Under the pieces are notes generated by a model. That model did no database searches. It was given only the letters and a program-made list of their open reading frames with translations, and was not told the DNA's origin. Shown one piece after another: positions 1 to 5,280 of a DNA stretch of 10,678 nt. Numbering within the stretch: the stretch's first letter is position 1; each line of letters starts with the position of its first letter. Both the position numbers and the translations under genes were made by a program. Origin of the DNA: an uncultured Collinsella sp. (GTDB lineage Bacteria > Actinomycetota > Coriobacteriia > Coriobacteriales > Coriobacteriaceae); contig URVF01000035.1 in NCBI GenBank assembly GCA_900551185.1, positions 1 to 10,678 of the forward strand. The letters are read 5' to 3'.

Positions 1-31
1 CACCACAAAGGTGCCTGTCCCCTTTGTGGTG
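1..31. repeat. GGGGAC-core hairpin (REP-like) downstream of the metallophosphoesterase gene
   Basis: Seen: an 11-bp perfect inverted repeat (1-11 and 21-31). Viewed from the minus strand it can be drawn as a 9-bp stem CACCACAAA/TTTGTGGTG around a 13-nt core that begins GGGGAC. It lies 9 nt beyond the stop codon of the minus-strand gene ending at position 41. It could act as a 3' stabiliser or terminator, but any T-tract would lie outside the window. The same stem-plus-13-nt-GGGGAC design recurs at 9889-9940 with a different stem, so I class it as a dispersed REP-like element rather than a dedicated terminator. Confidence 0.7.
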
Positions 32-40
32 GTTCGAGAA

Positions 41-586
41 TTACAGTCCAAAATAGCCGAGGATTTGATCACGACTTACGGGCTTGTAGTCATTGGCGTC
101 GAGGCCCACATCGTAGCGGTAAATGGGGCGCTCGCGATCGCGGTTGCGTGCGTTGGTGCGGTCACCCCTGCTGTGGATATGCCCATGCAACATAATGGCG
201 CCACGTGCCTTGCCGTTCCAGCTGAGCATGGGGTAGTGGCTCATTACCAGGCGATGGCCTTTGGCGTAACCGGGAGCAATCTCCAGGTAATCGCGCACGT
301 CTTCCCAAATCTGCGGTACGTCGGGATCTTCCCAGTCGCCGTCATGGTTACCACGAATGAGCGTCACGTTCTGACATTCGATACGCTCGCGCAGGCGCAC
401 CGCCTCCGCCAGGGGCAAACGATAGGTAAAGTCTCCCAAGATATAGAGACGGTCGTCCGCCGCTACGCACTCATTGACGGCATCGATGACCTTGCGGTTC
501 ATCTCCTCGACCGAATCAAACGGCCGATCCATATCGTGCAAGATATTCGTATCGCCCAGGTGCAGGTCGGCGGTAAACCACATCAT
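41..586 (-). CDS. Calcineurin-like metallophosphoesterase
   Basis: A 181-aa cytosolic protein with the full set of metal-binding motifs of the calcineurin-like phosphoesterase fold: D7-x-H9 in TADLHLGD, G51-D52, G79-N80-H81-D82, H117 in SHYP and G135-H136-x-H138. These residues normally bind a dinuclear metal centre that hydrolyses phosphomonoesters or phosphodiesters. The compact size and the DLHLGD-type N-terminus match small stand-alone phosphoesterases of unknown substrate. I chose the ATG at 586 because GAGGA lies 8 nt upstream. An in-frame ATG at 601 would add five residues but has no comparable ribosome site. It is the last gene of a probable three-gene minus-strand operon behind a 59-aa protein and a HIRAN-domain gene. 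The substrate cannot be deduced. Confidence 0.9.
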   Translation of the reverse strand: MMWFTADLHLGDTNILHDMDRPFDSVEEMNRKVIDAVNECVAADDRLYILGDFTYRLPLAEAVRLRERIECQNVTLIRGNHDGDWEDPDVPQIWEDVRDYLEIAPGYAKGHRLVMSHYPMLSWNGKARGAIMLHGHIHSRGDRTNARNRDRERPIYRYDVGLDANDYKPVSRDQILGYFGL

Positions 587-652
587 CGTCTGTGTCCTCA
601 TTTCGCAACGCGTCTAACACGTGCCTAGTATACAGACGCTCTGGCGCGTCGG

Positions 653-832
653 TTAGCCAAAGAGCCCGCCGAACAGACCTCGACGGCGTTTGTCTTGCTT
701 TTTCGAAGCGTCACCCTGAGCTTTCTTGCCCTGCCGTTTCCTACGATCCTGCTCCAACTCATCGTCATCGAGTAGCAGATCCCACTCAAACGAATCGTCT
801 GTCAGATTGAATAGGTCGTCGTCATCAAACAT
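653..832 (-). CDS. Small highly charged protein of unknown function (59 aa)
   Basis: An ATG at 832 with a strong ribosome site (GGAGG, 5 nt upstream) opens a 59-aa frame that ends at TAA (653-655). The protein has three parts: an acidic N-terminus (MFDDDDLFNLTDDSFEWD, then LLLDDDELEQD), a basic and polar middle (residues about 30-51, rich in K, R and Q), and a short hydrophobic glycine tail, GLFGGLFG. I recognise no family. It lies 18 nt after the HIRAN frame and 66 nt before the metallophosphoesterase start, so all three are probably co-transcribed. The good ribosome site and the biased composition argue that it is real. The acidic start and basic end could suit an adaptor or nucleic-acid or ribosome contact, but that is inference. 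Confidence 0.7.
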   Translation of the reverse strand: MFDDDDLFNLTDDSFEWDLLLDDDELEQDRRKRQGKKAQGDASKKQDKRRRGLFGGLFG

Positions 833-850
833 GGCCGCCTCCCTTGCCGA

Positions 851-1176
851 CTAGCGAGCATCCACCACATAGAGGCCAACGCGCACCTGGTGCCACGGGC
901 TGCGCTCGGGAGCAACCTGTTGCACGCGGGCCTCAAATACGTCCTCGTGGCCGTAATACATCATCAAGGACAGTGGGCCGACCTCGTTTCCCGGAACATA
1001 GCCAAGCTTGGTGTTGCCGTAATAAATCGCAACCGCCTCAGGGTCATGGGGATTATCGCGCTCGGCACACAGCGTCAGCTTATCGCCCGCTTTAAGATCG
1101 CCCAAGACCAAGGCGCCATCGGCATACTGAAATCTGCAATGTGAAATGACAGAAGAACACGCGAAGGCTCGTACAT
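851..1176 (-). pseudogene. HIRAN-domain protein, disrupted by an apparent 1-nt frameshift
   Basis: The ATG at 1176 follows a good ribosome site (AGGAG, 5 nt upstream) and encodes MYEPSRVLLSFHIADF, but this frame then stops after 33 residues. From about 1130 the next frame continues without a stop as QYADGALVLGDLKAGDKL, then LCAERDNPHDPEAVAIYY and KLGYVP, to a TAG at 851. Joined, the two parts give a 108-aa protein with the HIRAN pattern: IA-x-F-Q-Y-x-D-G, then G-D-K-L-x-L, E-x-x-N-P-x-D-x-x-A-V and G-Y-V-P. Inserting one T in the TTT run near 1130-1132 restores the frame. HIRAN domains bind DNA ends or single-stranded DNA in helicases and nucleases; stand-alone bacterial versions exist. A start at the TTG at 1111 would lose the first strand and has no ribosome site. 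Alternatives are a sequence error or recoding. Confidence 0.72.
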
Positions 1177-1330
1177 AGCAGCTCCTCTAACGGCCGGATA
1201 AACCGGTGTGTAACCTTATTGAGAAGCCTACGGTCCCGTGCGGACACAAATACATCCTGTCTGCGTCCTTCAATCGTTTGCCTCAACGCTTGCGCGACAG
1301 AACGCTTGCAGATAAGATAGGAACACGGAT

Positions 1331-1355
1331 GGCACCCGTTGCCGCGGGTCTTGCC
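1331..1355. repeat. Small imperfect inverted repeat between the 27-aa ORF and the HIRAN gene
   Basis: The arms ACCCG (1334-1338) and CGGGT (1345-1349) are flanked by GGC (1331-1333) and GCC (1353-1355), allowing a bulged hairpin on either strand. It lies about 60 nt beyond the 27-aa membrane ORF, where type I toxin loci often have a structured 3' region or antisense RNA. The rest of 1177-1412 shows no convincing gene, tRNA or canonical terminator. Confidence 0.35.
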
Positions 1356-1412
1356 AACTCCGATACACGTTTTCATCGTGAGAAGTGGCCGTCTTCGCTT
1401 ACGCGGGGGCGG

Positions 1413-1496
1413 CTATTTCATTCGGCCGATAAACAGACCGAGTTCGATAGCCGCAATCAACAACGCCAATAACGAAATAACATCGCTTACGTTCAT
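1413..1496 (-). CDS. 27-aa single-membrane-helix peptide, type I toxin-like candidate
   Basis: An ATG at 1496 opens a 27-codon frame ending at TAG (1413-1415). The peptide starts MNVSDVISLLALLIAAIELG and ends with LFIGRMK. Residues about 6-24 form one hydrophobic helix, followed by a short basic tail. This is the usual plan of small membrane-acting type I toxins and 'putative holin-like toxin' peptides. The likely ribosome site AGGG, 7 nt before the ATG, lies in the arm of a perfect 6-bp hairpin (1503-1517), a common way of silencing such toxins. Just after the stop, GCCG (1410-1413) can pair with CGGC (1388-1391) around an inner CGC/GCG stem. No antisense RNA promoter can be proven. It may also be an unrelated small membrane protein or chance. 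Confidence 0.5.
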   Translation of the reverse strand: MNVSDVISLLALLIAAIELGLFIGRMK

Positions 1497-1502
1497 ACCA
1501 AA

Positions 1503-1517
1503 TCCCTTCTAAAGGGA
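1503..1517 (-). promoter_or_regulatory. Hairpin covering the ribosome site of the 27-aa peptide
   Basis: TCCCTT and AAGGGA form a perfect 6-bp inverted repeat with a 3-nt loop. On the minus strand the second arm contains the AAGGG ribosome site of the ORF starting at 1496. A folded transcript would therefore hide the translation start, so expression may be controlled after transcription. Confidence 0.45.
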
Positions 1518-1564
1518 GTTGGCCCATCCGTGCTCCATAACAGTAGTTTAACGCAAAATGCAGG

Positions 1565-1588
1565 TAATAGGAACACTTGTTCGTATTA
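1565..1588. repeat. 24-bp near-perfect palindrome after the aldehyde dehydrogenase gene
   Basis: TAATAGGAACA and TGTTCGTATTA are inverted repeats matching at 10 of 11 positions around a 2-bp centre. The palindrome lies 13 nt past the aldehyde dehydrogenase stop and about 70 bp upstream of the 27-aa peptide. It is AT-rich and lacks a T-tract, so it does not look like a normal terminator. An operator for the small ORF is a reasonable guess. Confidence 0.45.
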
Positions 1589-1601
1589 TCTGCGCCCTTT
1601 T

Positions 1602-2981
1602 CTAATGCACAAACATGCGCACGAACTTGTGCTTCCAGCTTGCGTAGGGCGCATACCGAAACGGCACGTCCAGCCAAGTTGCCTTGTTCACGATACTCTT
1701 CTTGTGGCTAAACGTATCGAAGCTCTCGCGTCCATGGTACTGCCCCATACCGCTCGCGCCCATGCCGCCAAAGCCCATATGGCTCGTAGCCAAGTGCATG
1801 ATCGTGTCGTTGACGCAGCCGCCGCCAAAGGGCACGTAACGCACGAAGCGCTGCTGAACTGCGCGATCCTGACTAAAGATATACAGGGCCAGCGGCGTCG
1901 GACGATCCGCAATAAACGCTTCGGCCTCGTCTAGGCTCTCAAACGTCAGCACCGGCAAGATGGGACCGAAGATCTCCTCCTGCATCACGGCGTCATCGGG
2001 GGTCACGCCGTCCAAAATTGTCGGCTCGATCTTCAGCGAAGTCTCCCGCGCGGTGCCTCCAAGCACGACCTTATCGGGATCGATCAGCCCGCGCACGCGC
2101 GCAAAATGCTTGGCGTTGACGATATGCCCGTAATCCTCGTTATCGAGCGGATGCTCGCCAAACATACGGCGGACCTCTTCCTTGATGAGGCCCAGCAGCT
2201 CGTCGTGCACGCGCGTATCGACCAGCAGGTAGTCGGGCGCCACGCAGGTCTGCCCCACGTTGAGCCATTTGCCAAAGGCGATACGCCGCGCCGCAACCTT
2301 CAAGTTTGCCGTCGCATCCACGATGCAGGGGCTCTTTCCGCCCAGCTCAAGCGTCACGGGCGTAAGGTTTTTACTTGCGCGCTCCATGACGAGTTTGCCG
2401 ACCGGAACGCTACCGGTAAAGAAGATCTTGTCCCAGCACTCATCGAGCAACGCTTCGTTCTCGGCGCGCCCGCCCTCGACAACCGTCACCAGGCGCGGAT
2501 CAAATGCCTCTTCACAGATTTGCTTGAGCACCGCGCTCGATGCCGGAGCATAGGCACTCGGCTTGATGACCACGGTATTGCCCGCGGCAAGGGCGCCGGC
2601 GAGCGGCTCGAGTGTTAGCAAAAACGGGTAGTTCCACGGAGCCATGATGAGTGTGACGCCATAGGGCACGGCTTGCGTTTTGCACACGCTCACGGCGTTA
2701 GCGAGATCGCACGGACGCAGGCGCGAACGACTCCATCGAGCCACGTGAGCGATCTGATGTCGAATCTCGGAAAGCGACGTACCAATCTCGCACATATAGG
2801 CCTCGTCATGCGACTTCCCCAAATCGGTCTTGAGCGCATGGGCGATATCGGCCTCGTGGGCCCGCACCGCATCGCGTAAACTCACGAGCGCGCGACGTCG
2901 AGCATCGACATCAAACGTGGCGTGCGTCTTAAAGTAGGCGCGCTGATCGCCGACGATGCGCGCAATTTCCTCGGTGTTCAT
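1602..2981 (-). CDS. Aldehyde dehydrogenase (class 3-like, NAD(P)-dependent)
   Basis: A full-length 459-aa cytosolic aldehyde dehydrogenase, which oxidises aldehydes to carboxylic acids. Visible motifs: APWNYPF with N117, VIKPS with K140 (cofactor), FFTGSVPVGK (residues 187-196, nucleotide loop), ELGGKSP with general base E212, GQTC with nucleophile C246, and EEIFGP at 335-340. The C-terminal HMGFGGMGASGMGQYHG stretch and the roughly 460-aa length are typical of the class 3/YwdH-like branch, which has no CoA-dependent activity. The start is preceded by AGGAGG, 4 nt upstream. Only 8 nt separate it from the upstream alcohol dehydrogenase stop, so the two are almost certainly co-transcribed and probably translationally coupled. 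Together they could convert an alcohol to an acid, or work in reverse at the alcohol step. The substrate is unknown. Confidence 0.95.
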   Translation of the reverse strand: MNTEEIARIVGDQRAYFKTHATFDVDARRRALVSLRDAVRAHEADIAHALKTDLGKSHDEAYMCEIGTSLSEIRHQIAHVARWSRSRLRPCDLANAVSVCKTQAVPYGVTLIMAPWNYPFLLTLEPLAGALAAGNTVVIKPSAYAPASSAVLKQICEEAFDPRLVTVVEGGRAENEALLDECWDKIFFTGSVPVGKLVMERASKNLTPVTLELGGKSPCIVDATANLKVAARRIAFGKWLNVGQTCVAPDYLLVDTRVHDELLGLIKEEVRRMFGEHPLDNEDYGHIVNAKHFARVRGLIDPDKVVLGGTARETSLKIEPTILDGVTPDDAVMQEEIFGPILPVLTFESLDEAEAFIADRPTPLALYIFSQDRAVQQRFVRYVPFGGGCVNDTIMHLATSHMGFGGMGASGMGQYHGRESFDTFSHKKSIVNKATWLDVPFRYAPYASWKHKFVRMFVH

Positions 2982-2989
2982 GGACCCTC

Positions 2990-4210
2990 CTAATTCTCGT
3001 CCTCAAACATACCACCTGCAACGACTTCGTACATATGCTCGAGCTCCAAGCGGTCCATTAGAAGCGGAACGGGGTATAGCGGATTGGCCTCGGCATCGGC
3101 ATGCGCCGCCATCTCGGGAATGTCAGAGCGGCGAATGCCCAAAACATATTTGGGGATTCCCAGGACCTCGTTCATGCGGTCGACCCAATCGATAAAGGCC
3201 TCGGCCGCAAGACTATCCTGCGCGGTAGCCGGCGCAATGCCCGCCATGTGAGCAAGATCGGCAAGCTTGGGGGCGGCGGCGTCACCATAAGCGCGAAGCA
3301 TGTGCGGCAGGATGATCGCGTTGGCCAAACCGTGCGGAATTCCGTATCGGCCGCCCAAACTGTGCGCGATGGCATGCACATATCCGACATAGGAGCGGGT
3401 AAACGCAACGCCCGCCTTATACGCCGCCAAAAGCATATTACGACGAGCGCACATGTCGTCACCATGCTCATAGGCCTCGAGCAAATTGTCGTGGATAAGC
3501 TGCACCGCCTGTCGCGCCATCTTGCGCGTATAGGGCGTGGTGCTTCGCCCGATAAAGGCCTCAACGGCATGCGTCAGGGCGTCCATGCCCGTCTGCCCCG
3601 TAATGGAAGCGGGCAAGCCGCACGTAAACTCGGGGTCGTGGACTGCAAAACGCGGGATGAGCACAAAGTCGTTAATGGGGTATTTGTAGTGCGTCCCGTC
3701 ATCGGTAATTACCGCCGCAAGCGTGGCTTCGCTTCCCGTACCGGCGGTAGTGGGAACGGCGATGAGCAGCGGCAGGCGACGATGAATCCGCAGCAGGCCG
3801 CGCATCTTGTTGATGGGCTTGTTTGGCTGCGCAATGCGTGCGCCCACGCCCTTGGCACAGTCCATGGCCGAGCCACCGCCAAAGCCGATAATGGCCTGGC
3901 AGGCGCTCTCTCGATACAGGGACGCCGCTTCTTCCACGTTTGAAACCGTGGGGTTTGCACGCGTTTCGGCATAGACCGTAACGCCAATCCCCCTGGATGC
4001 GAGCGCCGTCTCGAGCGGTGCCGTGAGCCCCAGACGGGCAATGCCGGGATCCGTCACGATAAGGACCTTCTGGATCGAGCGCTTTTGAAGCACCGCGGGC
4101 ACATCCTCGGCATGCTCCAAAATGCGCGGCTCGGTATAGGGCAGGATCGGCAATGCAATGCGAAAAACCGTCTGATATGTTCGGCACCAGGCACGACGGG
4201 CTAGATGCAT
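2990..4210 (-). CDS. Iron-containing (group III) alcohol dehydrogenase
   Basis: A 406-aa protein of the Fe-dependent alcohol dehydrogenase family, which interconverts alcohols and aldehydes with NAD(P)H. Seen: the nucleotide-binding GFGGGSAMDCAKG at 109-121, VPTTAGTGSE at 152-161, and predicted metal ligands D210, H214 (GMDALTHAVEAF), H279 (VHAIAH) and H293 (IPHGLANAI). The length is close to the family norm, with about 20 additional residues before the usual N-terminal strand. The ATG at 4210 has AAGGAG 8 nt upstream. It is the first gene of a two-gene operon with the aldehyde dehydrogenase, which is consistent with alcohol/aldehyde turnover in a fermenting anaerobe. The leader contains two palindromes that probably bind a regulator. 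The true substrate cannot be read from sequence. Confidence 0.94.
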   Translation of the reverse strand: MHLARRAWCRTYQTVFRIALPILPYTEPRILEHAEDVPAVLQKRSIQKVLIVTDPGIARLGLTAPLETALASRGIGVTVYAETRANPTVSNVEEAASLYRESACQAIIGFGGGSAMDCAKGVGARIAQPNKPINKMRGLLRIHRRLPLLIAVPTTAGTGSEATLAAVITDDGTHYKYPINDFVLIPRFAVHDPEFTCGLPASITGQTGMDALTHAVEAFIGRSTTPYTRKMARQAVQLIHDNLLEAYEHGDDMCARRNMLLAAYKAGVAFTRSYVGYVHAIAHSLGGRYGIPHGLANAIILPHMLRAYGDAAAPKLADLAHMAGIAPATAQDSLAAEAFIDWVDRMNEVLGIPKYVLGIRRSDIPEMAAHADAEANPLYPVPLLMDRLELEHMYEVVAGGMFEDEN

Positions 4211-4229
4211 AAAGGAAACTCCTTCATTT

Positions 4230-4243
4230 GTTGATAGATCAAC
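4230..4243. promoter_or_regulatory. Operator-like palindrome 1 of the adh-aldh operon
   Basis: GTTGATAGATCAAC is a perfect 6-bp inverted repeat with a 2-bp centre. It lies between a TACAAT -10-like box (minus strand, 4262-4257) and the ribosome site of the alcohol dehydrogenase. Downstream of the expected start point is a position suited to repression. A related site lies 64 bp upstream. Confidence 0.55.
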
Positions 4244-4256
4244 ATTTGCTCGCCCG

Positions 4257-4262
4257 ATTGTA
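4257..4262 (-). promoter_or_regulatory. Possible -10 box for the adh-aldh operon
   Basis: TACAAT on the minus strand matches the TATAAT consensus at 5 of 6 positions and lies about 47 nt before the ATG. No good -35 box stands at the right distance, so the promoter may need an activator, or this may not be the real box. Confidence 0.35.
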
Positions 4263-4293
4263 CTCAGCGGCGGTCAAAGACGGCCTGCCAATC

Positions 4294-4307
4294 GTTAATC
4301 AATCAAC
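4294..4307. promoter_or_regulatory. Operator-like palindrome 2 of the adh-aldh operon
   Basis: GTTAATCAATCAAC matches palindrome 1 under the consensus GTTRAT-NN-ATCAAC with one imperfect arm position. The two centres are 64 bp apart, about six helical turns, and bracket the proposed promoter. It also lies about 47 bp upstream of the rubrerythrin -35 box, so it could affect both divergent units. Confidence 0.5.
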
Positions 4308-4353
4308 ATCTTCATATCTCAAATTGTTTCATTAAAAATCATTCCTAATAGGC

Positions 4354-4381
4354 TTCACATTTGGTTTCATTTATGGATAAT
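4354..4381 (+). promoter_or_regulatory. Promoter of the rubrerythrin gene
   Basis: TTCACA (4354-4359, 5 of 6 to TTGACA), a 16-bp spacer and GATAAT (4376-4381, 5 of 6 to TATAAT) form a good sigma-70-type promoter. It predicts a leader of roughly 75 nt before the ATG at 4466. In that leader the Shine-Dalgarno purines partly lie in the loop of a small CGATC/GATCG hairpin (4447-4461). Confidence 0.6.
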
Positions 4382-4465
4382 AGAACTCGTCAAGACGCAC
4401 GTCCGGAGAGGGCCCTTACGGGACCGGGCGAGCGCACAATCGCCATCGATCGAAAGGATCGAATC

Positions 4466-5026
4466 ATGAAGTTTGTTTGCCCCGTTTGCGGTTATGTGGA
4501 AGAGTTCGACGGCGACCAGCTGCCCGAGGACTTCAAGTGCCCCCAGTGCGGCGTTCCCGGTTCTCGTTTCCTGAAGCAGGAGGAGGGCCAGCTCGAGTGG
4601 GCTGCCGAGCACGTCGTGGGCGTCGCCAAGATGGAGGGCGTCTCTGAGGACATCGTTGCCGACCTGCGCGCCAACTTTGAGGGCGAGTGCTCCGAGGTCG
4701 GTATGTACCTGGCCATGGCTCGCGTCGCCCATCGCGAGGGCTATCCCGAGATCGGCCTGTACTGGGAGAAGGCTGCCCACGAGGAGGCCGAGCACGCCGC
4801 CAAGTTCGCTGAGCTCCTGGGCGAGGTCGTGACCGACTCTACCAAGAAGAACCTCGAGATGCGCGTTGAGGCCGAGAACGGCGCCACCGCCGGCAAGACC
4901 GATCTTGCTAAGCGCGCCAAGGCCGCTGGCCTCGATGCCATCCACGACACCGTGCACGAGATGGCTCGTGACGAGGCCCGCCACGGCAAAGCTTTTGCCG
5001 GCCTGCTTAAGCGCTACTTTGGCTAA
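4466..5026 (+). CDS. Reverse rubrerythrin (rubredoxin domain first), NADH-linked peroxidase type
   Basis: A 186-aa cytosolic non-haem iron protein. The N-terminal rubredoxin-like domain has C5-x-x-C8 and C25-x-x-C28 for a mononuclear iron. A ferritin-like four-helix domain follows (about 65-186) with candidate diiron ligands E74 (EGECSE), E107-x-x-H110 (HEEAEH), E137 and E170-x-x-H173 (DEARH). This order is the opposite of classical rubrerythrin and matches the 'reverse rubrerythrin' of clostridia, which reduces hydrogen peroxide (and oxygen) using electrons from NADH via a reductase. I start at the ATG at 4466 because AAAGGA lies 7 nt upstream and the protein begins at the rubredoxin domain; an upstream in-frame extension would overlap the promoter. 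It is transcribed alone, with its own promoter and terminator. Codon choice is strongly biased, suggesting high expression. Confidence 0.95.
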   Translation: MKFVCPVCGYVEEFDGDQLPEDFKCPQCGVPGSRFLKQEEGQLEWAAEHVVGVAKMEGVSEDIVADLRANFEGECSEVGMYLAMARVAHREGYPEIGLYWEKAAHEEAEHAAKFAELLGEVVTDSTKKNLEMRVEAENGATAGKTDLAKRAKAAGLDAIHDTVHEMARDEARHGKAFAGLLKRYFG

Positions 5027-5060
5027 GCCAACCGCTTGAGACATAACCTCTAGCTCGATG

Positions 5061-5091
5061 AGGCCCGGACCGTATTGGTCCGGGCCTTTTT
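5061..5091 (+). terminator. Intrinsic terminator of the rubrerythrin gene
   Basis: A perfect 10-bp GC-rich stem (GGCCCGGACC/GGTCCGGGCC, 5062-5071 and 5077-5086; 11 bp counting A5061-T5087) with a 5-nt loop GTATT is followed by TTTTT. This is a textbook Rho-independent terminator 35 nt after the stop codon. Confidence 0.95.
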
Positions 5092-5157
5092 CGTGCCTCA
5101 CGAACTTGTTAACGCCCTGAAATAGGACCGTCTTCGGCATCGGCTTCTCGTCAAAAA

Positions 5158-5280
5158 CTAAGTGAGTAGACTTTTTGGAACTTGCCGAGCAGACCATCCA
5201 TATCACTTTATAAAGCCGCAGGTAAACGCCTTGTTGCAAAACGACCTAGTCGCCAAAGTGCCAAAAGCCTACTCACTTAG
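5158..5280. repeat. 123-bp palindromic element, copy B (at the 3' end of the nuclease-like gene)
   Basis: The ends are a perfect 12-bp terminal inverted repeat (CTAAGTGAGTAG at 5158-5169, CTACTCACTTAG at 5269-5280). The pairing continues imperfectly inward (ACTTTTTGG on the left, CCAAAAGC on the right), so the transcript could fold into a long stem. It aligns without gaps to copy A (6578-6700) at 98 of 123 positions; the ends are conserved and the centre (offsets 37-72) varies most. The right end contains the last three codons and the TAG stop of the nuclease-like gene. The size fits a MITE-like or cassette-end element. No transposase is encoded in the window. Confidence 0.85.

Noticed and set aside
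41..628. A long plus-strand frame opposite the metallophosphoesterase
   Set aside because: It is a shadow of the minus-strand gene, whose catalytic motifs are complete.
1092..1376. A 94-aa minus-strand frame (MKTCIGVGKTRGNGCHPCS...) upstream of and overlapping the HIRAN gene
   Set aside because: It overlaps the better-supported HIRAN start in another frame, has no clear ribosome site and looks like no family. A degraded gene cannot be excluded.
4321..4353. A PerR/Fur-like box upstream of the rubrerythrin promoter (ATTAAAAATCATTCCTAAT)
   Set aside because: The symmetry is limited to short ATTA/TAAT ends and the consensus match is poor.
4367..5239. A 290-aa minus-strand frame opposite the rubrerythrin gene
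   Set aside because: It is a shadow caused by strong codon bias, crosses the rubrerythrin terminator and has no motif.
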